Below are positions 36,838 to 48,166 of a stretch of DNA of 64,000 bases, in pieces. Source of the DNA: Sycobia sp. Sy_11. Lineage: Eukaryota > Arthropoda > Insecta > Hymenoptera > Epichrysomallidae. Position numbers and translations under genes: made by a program. The DNA is taken from the NCBI GenBank assembly GCA_018907035.1, contig JACCIC010000038.1, positions 1,405,501-1,469,500 of the forward strand, written 5' to 3'. The stretch's first letter is position 1; each line of letters begins with the position of its first letter. The notes below the pieces were generated by a model. It ran no database searches, was not told where the DNA came from, and was given only the letters and a program-made list of their open reading frames with translations.

Positions 36838-37912
36838 CTATTTACTACCGAATAAATATACTCTGTTACTAGGTATCTTCATTTGAAAATTCACTGTTTA
36901 TACCTTAAAAATAGAATGGATTTCTACCAGAGAGTAAGTGGAATTTATTATTTTCACGAAATGTTGAAACTTTAATATAAATTTGAGATCGTTCACAGAT
37001 TTCAGTTTCTAATTTGAGTTTGAGACAGCACAGTGTAAACATCTATAGATGAAATAGTTAGCTTCTTTCTCTGTTGGAGGCAATCTAAAAAAGAAATTCG
37101 CTAAGAGAGCAGTTTAGGACTGGATAATTCCCCCTGTGATACCACGTCGAAGCAGAATAATTCACGCTCTCTCCACCGCCCTTTTGCCTGTCCTCCTCTC
37201 CGAGCACACGAACTTTCGAGAAGAAAGGATACAAGATAATAAGGAAGCCATTCGCACTCGATGTGATAAACGGGCAAAATTGTTCACTGCTTCACGTCCA
37301 CGTATCGCTCCTCCTACATAGTCGTGAATCGCTCCGTTTTTACGACGTCCTTCTTGGCCCCGGCAGTCTACTCCGCCACCTATCGCAACGGATTCGTACA
37401 AAGCCAACGCTACTCCCCCCATCTTTTTCTCTATCCCTCTCTTATCAAGACAACGCCCGTAGCCAATGTCGAACGAAAGTGAAAACTTCGGGCACGAATT
37501 TGTCCCCGACCATCCGAGCGCGGTGGTAGCGACGCCGGAGGCTCGGCTATAATACAGCTTTATGATCGCGATTTATTGTGGCAGTAGTATCTTCGAAATG
37601 TTTATTGGCGAACGGATAGTGGGTGGGTGAAGGTGAGTGGCCTTCCGAGCTGCTCGACTCGCGGTGTGCGGTTTGAACTGTATTTGACTGTAGCCTGGCG
37701 GCGATCTTTATTTTCGACCCCCCTTTTTCCTTCTTACTTCCGCCACCGTTATTAGAGATTTTAAGAACGATAAAAGTAGTGGCCACAAGAAGGCGTCGTG
37801 TTCCGTAACATTCCTTGTTTCGGTCGTAATTCAATTTGCACAATACGCCGAATTTAATTTCTCCTGTATGTGCTTTTGGAGCGATAACGTTGTATCGCAC
37901 CGGCTCTGATAG
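36838..37912. other. Non-coding DNA with a GC-rich island
   Basis: AT-rich to about 37120, then a GC-rich patch (37130-37900) with overlapping open frames on both strands, none recognisable. The R1-like LINE begins immediately to the right. Confidence 0.5.
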
Positions 37913-38743
37913 TTAAAAGATTGATGTGATTTTGCCGTTGGTTAAGTATTTATTAAGAAAATTAATGAACAAGTTTACCAGTTTAATAGCATCGACTGTT
38001 GATTTTAATTTCCGAAATCCAAATTGGCGTGAGGATAAGCCGTGAAATCCTTCAGTGAATGCTTCCAATCGGCTACATATTATTTTTTCAAATATTTTAC
38101 CTACCGTATCGAGCATACACAATGGCCTGTATGATGAAGGATCATCCAGTGGCTTATTGCTCTTAGGTAACAGGACTAACCTTTGAGTTTTCCAGCAATC
38201 AGGAAAAATACCCTCAAGAAGACAAGTATTATATAATTTTAGAAATATAGATGGATTCTTCTGTATCGCCAACTTAACTGCCGCATTAGGGATACCATCA
38301 AGGCCAGGGGCAGCATTGTCTCTAGTCTTAGCGTAAGCATTATGTAGCTCCATTTCTGTTATAGGAGGTATATCGTCCGAGTGTTACGTGCGCAGTATAA
38401 TCCCATGGGTGTCATTGGGAAAGAGAGCGGAAACAATCTTATCAATCAATACCGTGCTAGTGGGTTGTATTGGTGCCCTACTCAATCGTGCCATGACTGT
38501 TTTGTATGGTCATCTCCATAAGTCATTGTTGGCCTCTGCACACAGTTCAAGCCAGCATCGATGCTTGCTTGCCTTAATGGCCTTGACAAGCGCTCTCTGT
38601 GCTTCTTTAAATAAACTATTAAACGTATCACGATGGGTGCGGGCTCTCTGGGCAAGTCTACGTGCGCGATGACATTGTTTGCGCAATTCTGCAATTTCAT
38701 TTGTCCACCAGTAGACAGATTGACGATGTTTAAATCCGCTCAT
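37913..38743 (-). pseudogene. R1-like ORF2 remnant: linker and start of reverse transcriptase
   Basis: Starts with SGFKHRQSVYWWTNEIAELR, the WW-containing linker that lies between endonuclease and reverse transcriptase in R1-type ORF2. After frameshifts (about 38350-38500) it continues with RDNAAPGLDGIPNAAVKLA, FPDCWKTQRLVLLPKSNKP and SYRPLCMLDTVGKIFEKII (reverse transcriptase motifs 0-2), then GLSSRQFGFRKLKSTVDAI. It stops before motif A, so no catalytic Asp remains. The endonuclease is absent. Confidence 0.85.
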
Positions 38744-39761
38744 CAGACTGCCAACACCTGAAGCAGCGCTTTATTTCTGTTTTTTTTTCGAACTCTGCAG
38801 CTGACCCACCCGATTCGAACATACCCTGCACGTAGTAACTCAGCTGCGTGGCTATATGGTACAGACACCACCGCCGTCTGAGTACCCCTATAAGCTTGCC
38901 GCAAGGAACGAGCGATTAGCATGTTAGTCTCCTTTAGTTCGAGATGTGTTTTCAGAGCCTCTAATACTTCATCCTTTGTAGTGACCTCATCTATCTCTTT
39001 AATCTCCAAAGTAATAAGATTAGGCAGGACCGAAGTGGATGCGCTATGCCTAACCTTAGTTTCAACAATGCGAGCCAACTCATGTGCATCTTTGGCTGTC
39101 CGTTCTAACTGAAGTACAAGGACACCGCTTGCATTTCTGAGTATCCTGTTAACGTCATTCTTCACATGAGATAACTCCGGGTCATTCTTTATTTGACGCA
39201 GTACCTCCACGTATATAACTCCTTCATTGGCCTTAATCAAAATAGAATTAGGTCTATTTCATCCATTAAGCCTGCGTGCAATAGGTAATTCTTTATCTTT
39301 ACCTTTGGGCTTCTTCCGCTTGATAGTCTGCCATTGATTTTCCTTGGCCTCAGACTTTCCTGTAGGTACTCCAACCGACTCTGGTAGTCTCCTTAATCCC
39401 AGTGATGGTTCTTTTGTCCTTTTGCCACCTACTGTTTTAGGAGTGGAATCCATCCCTTCGGCTGCGCTTCGTTTGGTATCAGAGCATAGACTCGGCGTAG
39501 TCTGAGTCACCACTTCAGTAGAGTACCGAGACGGTGATACTGCTACAGATTATCCTCTACCATACTGATGCATTTGTATGAGGCATTAATAGAACGAGCA
39601 AGATCCTTAATGGTCTTGTGCACGTTATGCCTATTTTTAACAAAATCCAACAGTTGTCTGATCTTCTCACCAAGTCGCTCCAGATGATTATTTCTGCGCG
39701 TGATGGAGATTTCTCGATCGGTCATTTCGTGATCCATCATGACATCTCGTTTAGTACTCAA
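38744..39761 (-). pseudogene. R1-like ORF1 (gag-like) remnant
   Basis: Three consecutive minus-strand pieces (39543-39761, 39259-39513 and 38743-39240), separated by frameshifts, encode a basic, Lys-rich region followed by a domain with INASGV-like features typical of R1-clade ORF1 (NRILRNASGVLVLQLERTAK, LEIKEIDEVTTKDEVLEAL, VRIGWVSCRVR). Zinc knuckles should follow. A first CFRCW is readable in a shifted frame at about 38750-38765, but the sequence jumps there directly into ORF2, so the rest of the knuckles is deleted. Confidence 0.75.
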
Positions 39762-40077
39762 TGTACTGTTTATGATGATGTTTTATTTGCCCTCCCCAGA
39801 ATCCGAGGGGCTATCACCGTCCATAGAGGCTTGCACTCTATCGGAATCGGTGAGGAGATTGACCGGTCTTGCCGGAGTTACTCCCTAGTGTATATCGTTG
39901 TTTATACCGAACATTAATCATAATTGGCCTTAAGTTCGGGAGGCTCTCCCGATTAGCTTTTTCTGTCCACCTTGAGTATTTTATTTCCTCAGTCCCCTCT
40001 ACAAATTGTAGCGAGCCATCCCCTATCCGCAACCTCGGGAGGCGCCAGATGGGAGAAAGCACAAAATTCCACACTGG

Positions 40078-40117
<40 letters not shown>

Positions 40118-40855
40118 CGCGCGTGTGTGCGTGTGTATTTGTGTGTGAGTCTATGTAGAACTAAATATAAATATATTTTGTGAATGTTTGTGTAGTCTAA
40201 TATGCCATACACCATAATGGACTCTGTCAAAGAGAATTAATATTTCTGCCTGAAGTTTTAGTAAGAATTGTGCTGATGACCCTCACCCTCTTTTACTCCC
40301 CTTCCCTCTATCTTTCTGAGCTTCTGTATTTTGACAGCTAGTCATTTCACTGCCAACTTTCAGCGGGTGTACGCTTTGCATATGGAACTATCCAGCACGC
40401 AGTTCGATCAAAAAGATATATTTTGCAAATGGAATATCAATTTGAACTTTATTTAATCTTTGAATAAGTGCATTAAATACATCTATAATTTCTCATCAAT
40501 TTATCTAATCTCATCAATGTCATTCTTCAGTATATGTGTAGATATTCGTCGTTCTCAACACCTAAGGATAAATACTTAGTTTCATTGTTGAAATTCAGTT
40601 TCGTTGTTTGTAATCTTTTTCAGATTTGTAGTAGATAAACATTTTGATTATATATAACTAGTTCGTATATTTTTTGCATCTTATGCTTTATAAAAACTGA
40701 TGAAAAAAAAGCAATGATTCTAACAATTAGTGTAATTGGATGGAATCGTAGGCTCAAACGTCTGTAGTTCTAAGATTAAAAATAATAAAAATTTTAAATA
40801 TTTTAATGTTCATTACTAATATCAATATAAATAATAGAGAATCCATATTATATAT
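39762..40855. other. Non-coding DNA, partly 5' region of the R1-like LINE
   Basis: The first few hundred bases may belong to the 5' region of the LINE, but no boundary is visible. A GT/GC microsatellite lies at 40079-40131. The rest is AT-rich without features. Confidence 0.5.
40079..40131. repeat. (GT)n/(GC)n microsatellite
   Basis: A GT run followed by CG alternation and GT again, seen directly. Its translations on both strands are spurious. Confidence 0.95.
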
Positions 40856-41375
40856 TGTAACGGGGTGGGTTCGGTTGTACGAATTCCCGTTCGAATACCG
40901 ACGCGCGGCTGTTCCCGTGCGGCCCACGCGCAACCCACGTAGATATTGCTTTTCGCCGTGCGGGAAATCTACACCCGTCGGGAGCGGAGTCTCGGCGCGC
41001 CGCGACGCACCGGCCCGTTATAAAGAAAGAAGTTGGCCCGTGAATACGCGGGCTTACTCACCTGACTCATGCGCGGTGCTCTGGCAGCGAGCACTACGTC
41101 TGCAGCAAGCTCAGATCGCACGACAGAAGGACTTCGCCGTGCCCGCGAAGGCGGGGAGATCCTGTGTTCAATATCGACGCGATGCTAGAAAACAGTCAGG
41201 GCAAATAGGAGTCGATAAGGAGAAGGGAAAGAAAGCGCGGGAATAGACGCAGACGTATTAACGAAGTACGGAATTTATTCAACAGCGTAGGGTCTCCTTG
41301 TACAAACTCAAAAGTCGCGAAGCTCGCGCGCCTACAACGAACGACTCGAAGAACGCGAGACGCAATACGCGCGCA

Positions 41376-41410
<35 letters not shown>

Positions 41411-42037
41411 GCACACTCGTCCGCCCGCTGGCGGGGCACCTCTCAAAGGCGCACACGCACGGACTCACCTGTGTGAGAAGGAGCGTCCCCCAGGAATATC
41501 GGCGTCGACGCCGGACTACGCGCACAACCACTCGCGGGCGCAGAACGGCAGCAGTCCGCATACATCGTCTGCGCGGATGTCGCACGAACGCGAACACTCG
41601 TTCCGGCGACGCTCGACGATGGCACGCGTAGCAGAACCTTCTGCTCGGGTCGTTCGCGCTGTCAGTCGTTGGCTCTTGGGGGGGGGGTCTTCCCGGTCTC
41701 GCCTGCACTGGCTCCTCTACAGCCTGGGATGCGTTGTTATGCACGGTGTAAGCTTTTGCGCGAGTACCGGCTATCTCCCGTAACGTCTCGAACACATGCG
41801 CGAAGCCCCTTAAAATAAAACCTTCGTTTCTTATACGGCTCGGACGCACGTGGATTCTTGCTCCTCTATCGAGACACAACTCTCCAAAAAGAAACTACTC
41901 ATTTCTCCGCGACGACTTCCCTCCCCGCTCTGCTCTCCTTCGCCGGCCGGTCGGCCGGTCGCATCGAGGTCGAGCAATGTTTACGTTTAGCGCACGCGGC
42001 GGCAGACGAGTCGCATTTCGACTGCGGCCTCGTCATA

Positions 42038-42043
<6 letters not shown>
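40856..42043. repeat. GC-rich block starting TGTAACGG, possible LTR remnant
   Basis: An abrupt change from AT-rich to GC- and CpG-rich sequence occurs at TGTAACGGGG (40856), directly after a TATATAT run. The block contains a CT microsatellite (41383-41409). A second TGTAACGG after a TA run starts the next block at 42074. The shared start and context suggest LTR ends, but I found no matching partner LTR or clean duplication. Frames of 146-227 codons within it overlap on both strands and reflect GC richness and repeats. Confidence 0.35.

Positions 42044-42073
<30 letters not shown>
42044..42073. repeat. (TA)n microsatellite
   Basis: About 15 TA units lie directly before TGTAACGG at 42074. It may be the insertion target of the neighbouring element. 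Confidence 0.95.
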
Positions 42074-42076
<3 letters not shown>

Positions 42077-42601
42077 AACGGCGCGCGTGTCTGCGAGGGC
42101 GCGAGGTGCGCAGGCCGAGGGTCGCCGAGGCTACAGCGCGCGAGGAGTTAGGGAAGAGAGAGAGAGAGAGAGTAACGGGCTGCCACTTACAGTCGGGTCG
42201 GTGTAGTGGTGTCGTCCGCTGGCAGCCGGGGGCAGCGGCGGCAAACCCTGAACCGGTGGCAGCACGTCCTCGTGCAATGACGCCTTCGTTCGCCGGGAGA
42301 GGCGGTGTTTCCGCTCGTCGATGGCCCCGGGATGGGGCGGTCACTTCGCACAAGCGGGAGCCGGGCGGCAGGCTCGTTAGATCGAGCTCGGTAGTAATGC
42401 CCGCGTGACGGGCTCCGTGGCACACACGAAAGCGGCACAAAGACTCGAGGACACCACAGAGCACCACGCGAAGCCAAAACTACGCACCAGGTCGACTTTT
42501 ATCGTTTTTAAAATAAAGACACCGATCGAACTTGTCCCGTGAAGCTCTACTTCCAAAACTAAACTTAAAATTCGCGCGCGCGACCGTCTCTCCCCATTCC
42601 C

Positions 42602-42645
<44 letters not shown>

Positions 42646-42803
42646 TACCTCTCCGCCGGTGTATTCGTGCGTCGGCCTGTAACAAGTATATATGAATATT
42701 TACATATAAACATATTTACATATATACAAGGGCTACAATGGGAGAGAGAGCATAGGGGCGTGGGAAAGCAAGCTTACGCGGCGCTTGCGTTCCCCATCAC
42801 ACG
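42074..42803 (-). repeat. Candidate 3' LTR of the gypsy-type element
   Basis: On the minus strand, downstream of the integrase, a purine-rich stretch GGAGGGGGACG (complement of about 42804-42814) could be the polypurine tract, followed by TGTGATGGGG as the possible LTR start. The block would end at ...CCGTTACA (complement of 42074), giving TG...CA ends and about 730 bp. It includes (TC)n runs and TATA-like sequence. A shorter alternative end is TGTAACAAG at 42679. No copy of this block was found at the other end of the element, so the call is tentative. Confidence 0.35.
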
Positions 42804-43034
42804 TCCCCCTCCAGACGCTGATAGCCGAAGCGTGGCAGCTCGACCCAACATCTCTCTTTCATGTTGACCATCGTGTCAGGATAGGGATCATTACACAATA
42901 CATAACTGGGAAATGTCTTAATAAGGAGAGGATGCAAAATAAAGCCGCAGGTGCATTATGCATCTAGATGGCCTGTTGACGGGTCTTGGCTTGGGCCCGA
43001 GTGCGGCGGGGGATTGGTCCCACGGTAGCGCTGA

Positions 43035-43721
43035 TCACTGGCTCTTTCTGGGGCGACCTGCTTTTCGCATTACCAGGTGCACGCCACTATGGCAGGCGAT
43101 TTCACTGTTATGGGGCTCCGCAGGGTCTCGCGCTTGCGTGCTTCGACGGGTTACAATTCGCATCCTACGCGGTCTCCCTAATCTACGCGGCGCATCATCG
43201 GCGTTAGGTCGCGTGGCATTGCCCGCGGGGGTATCGCTTCGCACGCTCGTACCGGAATTACAATGAGGTGCGTCGTCGGGGCACCGTACGCTCACCAGTG
43301 GTGTTACAGTACGATTTCGCTCGCTCGCCACGACATTACAATCAGACGCGTCGCAATCACGCTCTTCGCCCGAAGGCTCTTCCGTGTCGGAAGAGCTATC
43401 ATCTTCGGGGTCGTGGTCTCGATTGTAGGGCTTCAGGTCGGCGACGTGATGTTTACCAGCATCCCTTCCCGTAGAGTCGATCAGTCGAGACACATTCGTG
43501 CCGAGTTTCTCGCTGATGGTAAAGGGCCCGTCGAATTTCGGGGCAAGCTTGGCGCTGACACCTTGTATGCCTGACGAGAGGATGCGATTACGCCGCCATA
43601 CGCGATCGCCAAACGCATAATGAACATTGTAACGTCTCGCATTATAATAGCGAGCTTGCTTTGCCTGTGCTTTCTGTGAGTTTTCCACTGCCTTTAGATG
43701 GAGATCAGATAACTTCTCCAT
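43035..43721 (-). pseudogene. Gypsy integrase C-terminal domain and acidic/basic tail
   Basis: Contains FGDRVWRRNRILSSG and KLAPKFDGPFTISEKLG, the GPF version of the GPY/F module found at the C-terminus of many gypsy integrases. A long Ser/Asp/Glu-rich then Arg-rich tail follows. The frame overlaps the integrase core frame (43705-44988) by 17 bases, indicating a frameshift between them. Confidence 0.85.
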
Positions 43722-44988
43722 GCGCTCTTTCCAATGCTGTAGAGCAACCTCTTCTTGCGCAACCTGTGCGTGCTGCTCCTCCTGGCATGCCAGGGGCTGA
43801 GGGGTGATGACCCGTGTTAAGGAAGGCCGGACTTACGCCAATGGAGTCTTGTACAGATGTGTTGTACGTGTACATTAGCTCGGCAATATGCGCATCCCAA
43901 GTACTATGAGACTCCTCAATGAAGGCGATTATCCCGGTCTTCAGAGTCCTATTGACCCTCTCTACCGGATTGGCTTGAGCGTGATATGGGGGTATCGTTG
44001 AATGCTCCACCCCACGCTCCACAAGGAATTTCTTGAGAATATTATTACGAAATTCGGTGCCATTGTCCGATAGGAATATTTCGGGCGTACCAAAGCGTAA
44101 AAATACGCGATCTTTCAACTCGCGTAAAATCGTTTGCGCATTCGCCTTTCGGATAGAGATACACTCTACCCAGCGAGCGAAGAGATCTATGAAGACGAGC
44201 AAGTACTCGTATCCTCCGGTAGATCGTGGAAACGGGCCCATCACGACTCCAGCTAATACTGCCCAAGGGTAGGTGACCGTTCGATAGCCCATTAGGCCAG
44301 CTGGTGCAGCCTGCTGTACCTTACATTGTTGGCACACGATGTAGTCACGGACAAATTGTGTGACATCTCTGTATAATGAGGGCCAATAATATGATCGTGC
44401 AATACGGTCATACGTCTTATGGTGTCCGAATTGACCAGCTGTGGGCTCCTCATGACATTCATGAAGAACGGTATGGCGATCTTCTTTAAGCACGACCAAC
44501 TTCCACGCATCCTGTTCATCTACTAAATCTTCGACGACAGGATCGTGACGGTAGTGGTATAGTCGTTGCCCAACGACTTTCCAGCATGGGTGGTCGGTCG
44601 GATCGCTCACCACTTTCTTACAAAGGCGCAAATACCAGGGGTCTTGCACATCGGTGACGCCGAGGGAGGTGACTTCGCAGGTCGACTCGTCTTCGTACAA
44701 ACTAGAGAGGGCGTCTGGTACGCAATTTAAGGTACCTTTCCGGTTTATGACTTCGTAGCCATACCCCTCTAATTCCAAAGCCCAACGGGCGAGTCTGCCC
44801 GTGGGCTTGCGCAATGAGTGCAGCCAACAAAGGCTTCTATGATCGGTTATCACCTGGAAGTGGTAGCCCTCGACGTACGGGCGAAATTTACTCACAGCCC
44901 ATAGCACGGCGAGGCACTCGCGTTCGATGACCGAGTAATTACGCTCAGCCGCAGTAATCATAGGAGAACACGCACTCCACGCCACCAT
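43705..44988 (-). pseudogene. Gypsy RNase H and integrase core
   Basis: The RNase H part keeps YSVIERECLAVLWAV, VITDHRSLCWL and a VPDALS segment. The integrase begins with an HHCC zinc-binding region (HECHEEPTAGQFGHHKT ... CQQCK). Its core has FLSDNGTEFRNN (second catalytic Asp) and AQANPVERVNRTLK (catalytic Glu). The first catalytic Asp, expected just before MGPFP, is Val (AGVVMGPFP), so strand transfer would be lost. The protein ends after about 427 codons in an altered frame. The start here is set by a frameshift from the preceding reverse transcriptase/RNase H frame near 44950-44988, not by a real initiation codon. Confidence 0.9.
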
Positions 44989-45775
44989 CTGATTGCGTGA
45001 GCACGGCGCCTAATCCCGAGTCGTTGGCGTCCGTCTGGATGACGAACGATTCTCCGAACGACGGTCGAGAAAGGACTGGTACAGATGCGACGAGCGCCCG
45101 GATCTGTTCGAAGGCTTGCTGCTGCTCTTTTCCCCAATGATACTTGATGTTCTTCTTGGTTAATCGGGTGAGAGGCTCAGCAAGCGTTGCAAAGTTCTCT
45201 AAGAACTTGCGATACCAGGACGCAAGGCCTGGAAACCTACGGAGCTGCTGCAGGTTCTTTGGTGCGGCGTAAGTCAAGATTGGTGCAATCTTATCTGGAT
45301 CGGATCGGAAACAGTTACGATCCATGAGGACGCCGAGAAACCGTACCTCTGCGAGTCCGAATTTGCTCTTCTGTCTATTAATAGTCAATCCGGCATCGGA
45401 AATTCGTCGCAGAATATGTTCAAGCCACCTGAGGTGCTCGTGAATGCTCTCCGTAGCGATGATCACATCATCGAGGTAGACGAAGGCCACCGGCTCCATT
45501 TCAGGGCCGATCAGCTTGTCGCTTAACTGCTGAAAGGTTGCAGGGCCACCGGCGACACCATATGGCATACGTGTTCATTCAAATTACCCCATGCCTGGGA
45601 CCGTGAAGGCAGAGAGGTGTCGCGATTCCTCACGAAGAGGGTCCTGATGGTAGGCGCTGCTGAGGTCCAGTGTGGAGATATATCGCGCATTTCTCAGTTT
45701 CCGTGAAATTACGTCCATGTAAGAGAGCGGATATACGCTGATCTTGGACACGGAATTCAATTTGCGATAGTCCAC
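44945..45775 (-). pseudogene. Gypsy reverse transcriptase (two frames)
   Basis: The upstream piece (45775-45584) reads DYRKLNSVSKISVYPL and ISTLDLSSAYHQ, the catalytic motif A with its Asp. After a frame break, the second piece (45568-44945) gives PYGVAGGPATFQQLSDKL (motif B) and AFVYLDDVIIATES with the YLDD catalytic pair, then FLGVLMD, FLENFATLAEPLTRLTKK and the start of RNase H (SFVIQTDANDSGLGAVLTQ). Catalytic residues are retained, but the frame break near 45570-45584 disrupts the domain. Confidence 0.9.
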
Positions 45776-46003
45776 GCAGAATCAGTAGCTCCTATCGCTC
45801 TGGCGTACCATCGTGAATTACGCCTTGATCAAGCATTTTGCGAACTTGCGCATGCATCTCTAGCTCTATCTTCTGAGATGCCGGATAATAACGCTGCTTA
45901 ATGGGCTTAGCATCGCCGACGTCGATCACGTGGTCGGTCAGATGCGTGCACCCGGAGGCTGATCAGTCGGAGGCAGCATCCAGTCGAGGAGTACCTCGAG
46001 AGC

Positions 46004-46258
46004 TCAACGTTGACTATCGTCAATATCAGCCAATCTTGTAGAGGCAAGCGAATACGCCGAGATAACTAAGACGGTGCAAAGTTGTACCGGAACGAAATTT
46101 GCAGCCCCCTTGATCGACATAGTGTTGTCGCGCGGGTGGATGACCGCATTGAAAGCGCGATAGAAGTCTGCACCGAGCAGACAGTCGTTTTCCAAGTCTG
46201 GAATTATAATGACGTCTAGCTCCATTTCAACGTCTGCAATGACAAACGGAGGGGCCAT
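46004..46258 (-). pseudogene. Gypsy protease C-terminal region remnant
   Basis: Encodes VEMELDVIIIPDLENDCLLG and ADFYRAFNAVIHPRDN, which matches the ILG-type flap and C-terminal part of retroviral-type aspartic proteases between gag and reverse transcriptase. The active-site DTG segment should lie upstream (46260-46450), but this stretch is out of frame and not readable. Several stops separate this region from the reverse transcriptase. Confidence 0.65.
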
Positions 46259-46496
46259 CTGGCCTATTATCGGCTCAATTTTTTCCGTGACTGAGTCAGC
46301 GGAATCACGGTCGTGATGCTCCTCCTTTACAAACAGGAGGAGGCAATCATCATTACCCTGTGTCCTCGCAGCTGCCTGCTGATTTTCAGGGGTCCAACGA
46401 GCGTAGGGGCAAGTTGGACTTCAATTACTCGCCCTTTTCCGCATTTTTCGAACACTCGGGACAGCTACGTAGGGTATGGACGGGCCAACTACAACC

Positions 46497-47108
46497 TCAG
46501 CATAAGAACTGCGGATCAGGACCTGCTGTCTGACCTTTGTTCTTGTCGCTGATGGGCTTACGCACGAGCTTTCCCCTGAAGGATGGCTTCCTCTCTGACT
46601 TAGGTGAGGTCGACGCTCCGGTCTTCCATATACGCGGCGACCTGGGGCGTGAGTCGCAACTGCTCCTCTTAGTCATAAGAGCTGCGACACCTGGCGCCTC
46701 TAAATCAGGTGAGGTGGCTCTAAAGCCCGCCTCTTGCAAAACTTCTCGCACTAAAGCTTTGAAATCAGGCGGCTTCACGTCCACGGCCGCGATCTTTGGA
46801 TTTGGGCGCGTCCGAGACGTGTCTGCCGCATGAAAAGCCACTTCGGGCATTATGCAGTCGTCGGGTGATGGAGGTGGCTTATAGTTGCGCTCTGCGTCGA
46901 GGACGCATTCGGCCTCTCGAACGAGCTCGATTAGCCGATTTACGCTCGTAATTTTCTCTCGCGAAACTAGCTTCTGTATCTCCGGGAGTAGATTACGGTA
47001 GATAAAAGCGAGCTGTTTGTCGTCCGCCCATGGTTCTTCAACCGATTTAGAATCATCAACAAACAGAATACTTAGTCGCATGTTGGCTCGCGTTTCGCCT
47101 GTGTACAC
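46497..47108 (-). pseudogene. Gypsy gag C-terminal half (nucleocapsid side)
   Basis: Continues gag in a shifted frame. LAFIYRNLLPEIQKLVSREK and LIELVREAECVLDAERNYK resemble the capsid C-terminal region of gypsy gag. A basic region follows (SPKSERKPSFRGKLVRKP). Just past the stop at 46497-46499 the same frame reads a zinc-knuckle pattern (C-x2-C-x4-H-x4-C, with HTLRSCPEC), so the stop lies inside the knuckle where a Trp codon would be expected. Confidence 0.8.
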
Positions 47109-47188
47109 TGCTGTGCTTCGCTAATCAGCTCAGCTTGGAAGCGTCAATCGACGCCGTAACAGCTCTGGGCTGTGTGGCAGAATTCTTG

Positions 47189-48103
47189 TCACGTAGTCCA
47201 GTCTTTCCGGGATAGACGGTACCAGTGTAGGACGACACCATCGTGGAGCTCCGTGATTGCATTGAGCATATCCTCGTCCGTGAGCGGCGTCAATTTGCGA
47301 CATTCCGCGATCATCTGCAGAAATTCCTCCACGCTTTTGCCCTTGGCGCCATTGAAACGGATCTTCCATTGGCGCACGGTTTTACCCATATCCGTGCGTT
47401 GGGCCAAGGTGCTTGATAGCGTTGTTCGCGTTATATTATCGGGCGAGCTAATCACATCTCGATCCATGTGATGTCCCCCCCTTCCAGGCCCTTGGTACCA
47501 ACGGTGGCAAGGAGCCGAGAACGTAGGCTCGTCGGTCGACCCTGAGAATCTATTGCAGTTAGAGTCTTTGTCATTTTCCAAGTATTGAAGATCATACGTG
47601 TCTTGGAAGGTGGCACGGTCGCGTCGCGGCGTTTTCTGCAGCTGTTGTTGAATGCTAGCCAGCGTAGCATGCATTTCATTTTGCCTCTGCTGCAGATCTT
47701 GAACAGTGCTGTTCTGTTGCCACATCCAAGTTTGTAGCATATTCTGTAGGTTGTGTAACCCATGACTAATTGCTACTTTTTTTTCGGGGTCAGCAGACTG
47801 AGGCTCGACTGCTGCTTCTGACGCATGAGATACGACTTGCGCCTGACGTGTAATGTTATTCGTGACACACGAATCAGGAGACGTAGTTACGCTCGTGATG
47901 GCTGCCTGAATCGGCGATTCATTGGCTGTGCCCCATGGAAGCGGTTTGTGCCTGTTGAACTCTGCCAAATTGAAATCGATCAGCTTTTGCATTTGCTGAT
48001 CGGCAGCTGTTGTACTACGTCTTTGGCCTGTACTCGGATTAACTTCTCGAGCCTGTTGTGTGTCAGCTGATTCATCAGCTTGTTCGGCGTATGTCGCCTC
48101 CAT
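47189..48103 (-). pseudogene. Gypsy gag N-terminal half
   Basis: A 304-codon frame starting MEATYAEQADES, with a Gln-rich, coiled-coil-prone middle (TVQDLQQRQNEMHATLASIQ) and a capsid-like region (IRFNGAKGKSVEEFLQMIAE, ITELHDGVVLHWYRLSRKDW). A frameshift near 47190 moves the rest of gag to another frame (through 47130-47190 into 47108-46497). No invented function beyond structural gag. Confidence 0.8.
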
Positions 48104-48166
48104 TTTATTTAAAATATATGTCTTCGTTGCGTCACGCTACAACATGTTACAACAATTTTTACATTT

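Larger units (their letters stand above)
37913..39761 (-). mobile_element. R1-like non-LTR retrotransposon with internal deletion and truncated reverse transcriptase
   Basis: On the minus strand the order is ORF1, a deletion junction near 38744-38749, the ORF2 region downstream of the endonuclease, and the first part of the reverse transcriptase, which ends at about 37913 before the catalytic motifs. The 3' end of the element is missing. It is dead, with several frameshifts, and the original 5' boundary beyond 39761 is not clear. Confidence 0.8.
43035..48103 (-). mobile_element. Decayed gypsy-type (Ty3) LTR retrotransposon
   Basis: Minus-strand domains are in canonical Ty3/gypsy order: gag (48103-46497), protease region (about 46258-46004), reverse transcriptase (45775-44945), RNase H then integrase (44988-43035). 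At least four frame breaks and several stops interrupt gag-pol. No envelope-like ORF is seen. The right-hand (5') LTR was not found in 48104-49124, so the element is probably truncated or its LTR is too diverged to see. It was GC-richer than its AT-rich surroundings. Confidence 0.9.

Noticed and set aside
41196..41879. 227-codon minus-strand frame in the GC-rich block
   Set aside because: It overlaps an equally open plus-strand frame and is rich in Arg and in (RE)n from a microsatellite. No domain is recognisable.
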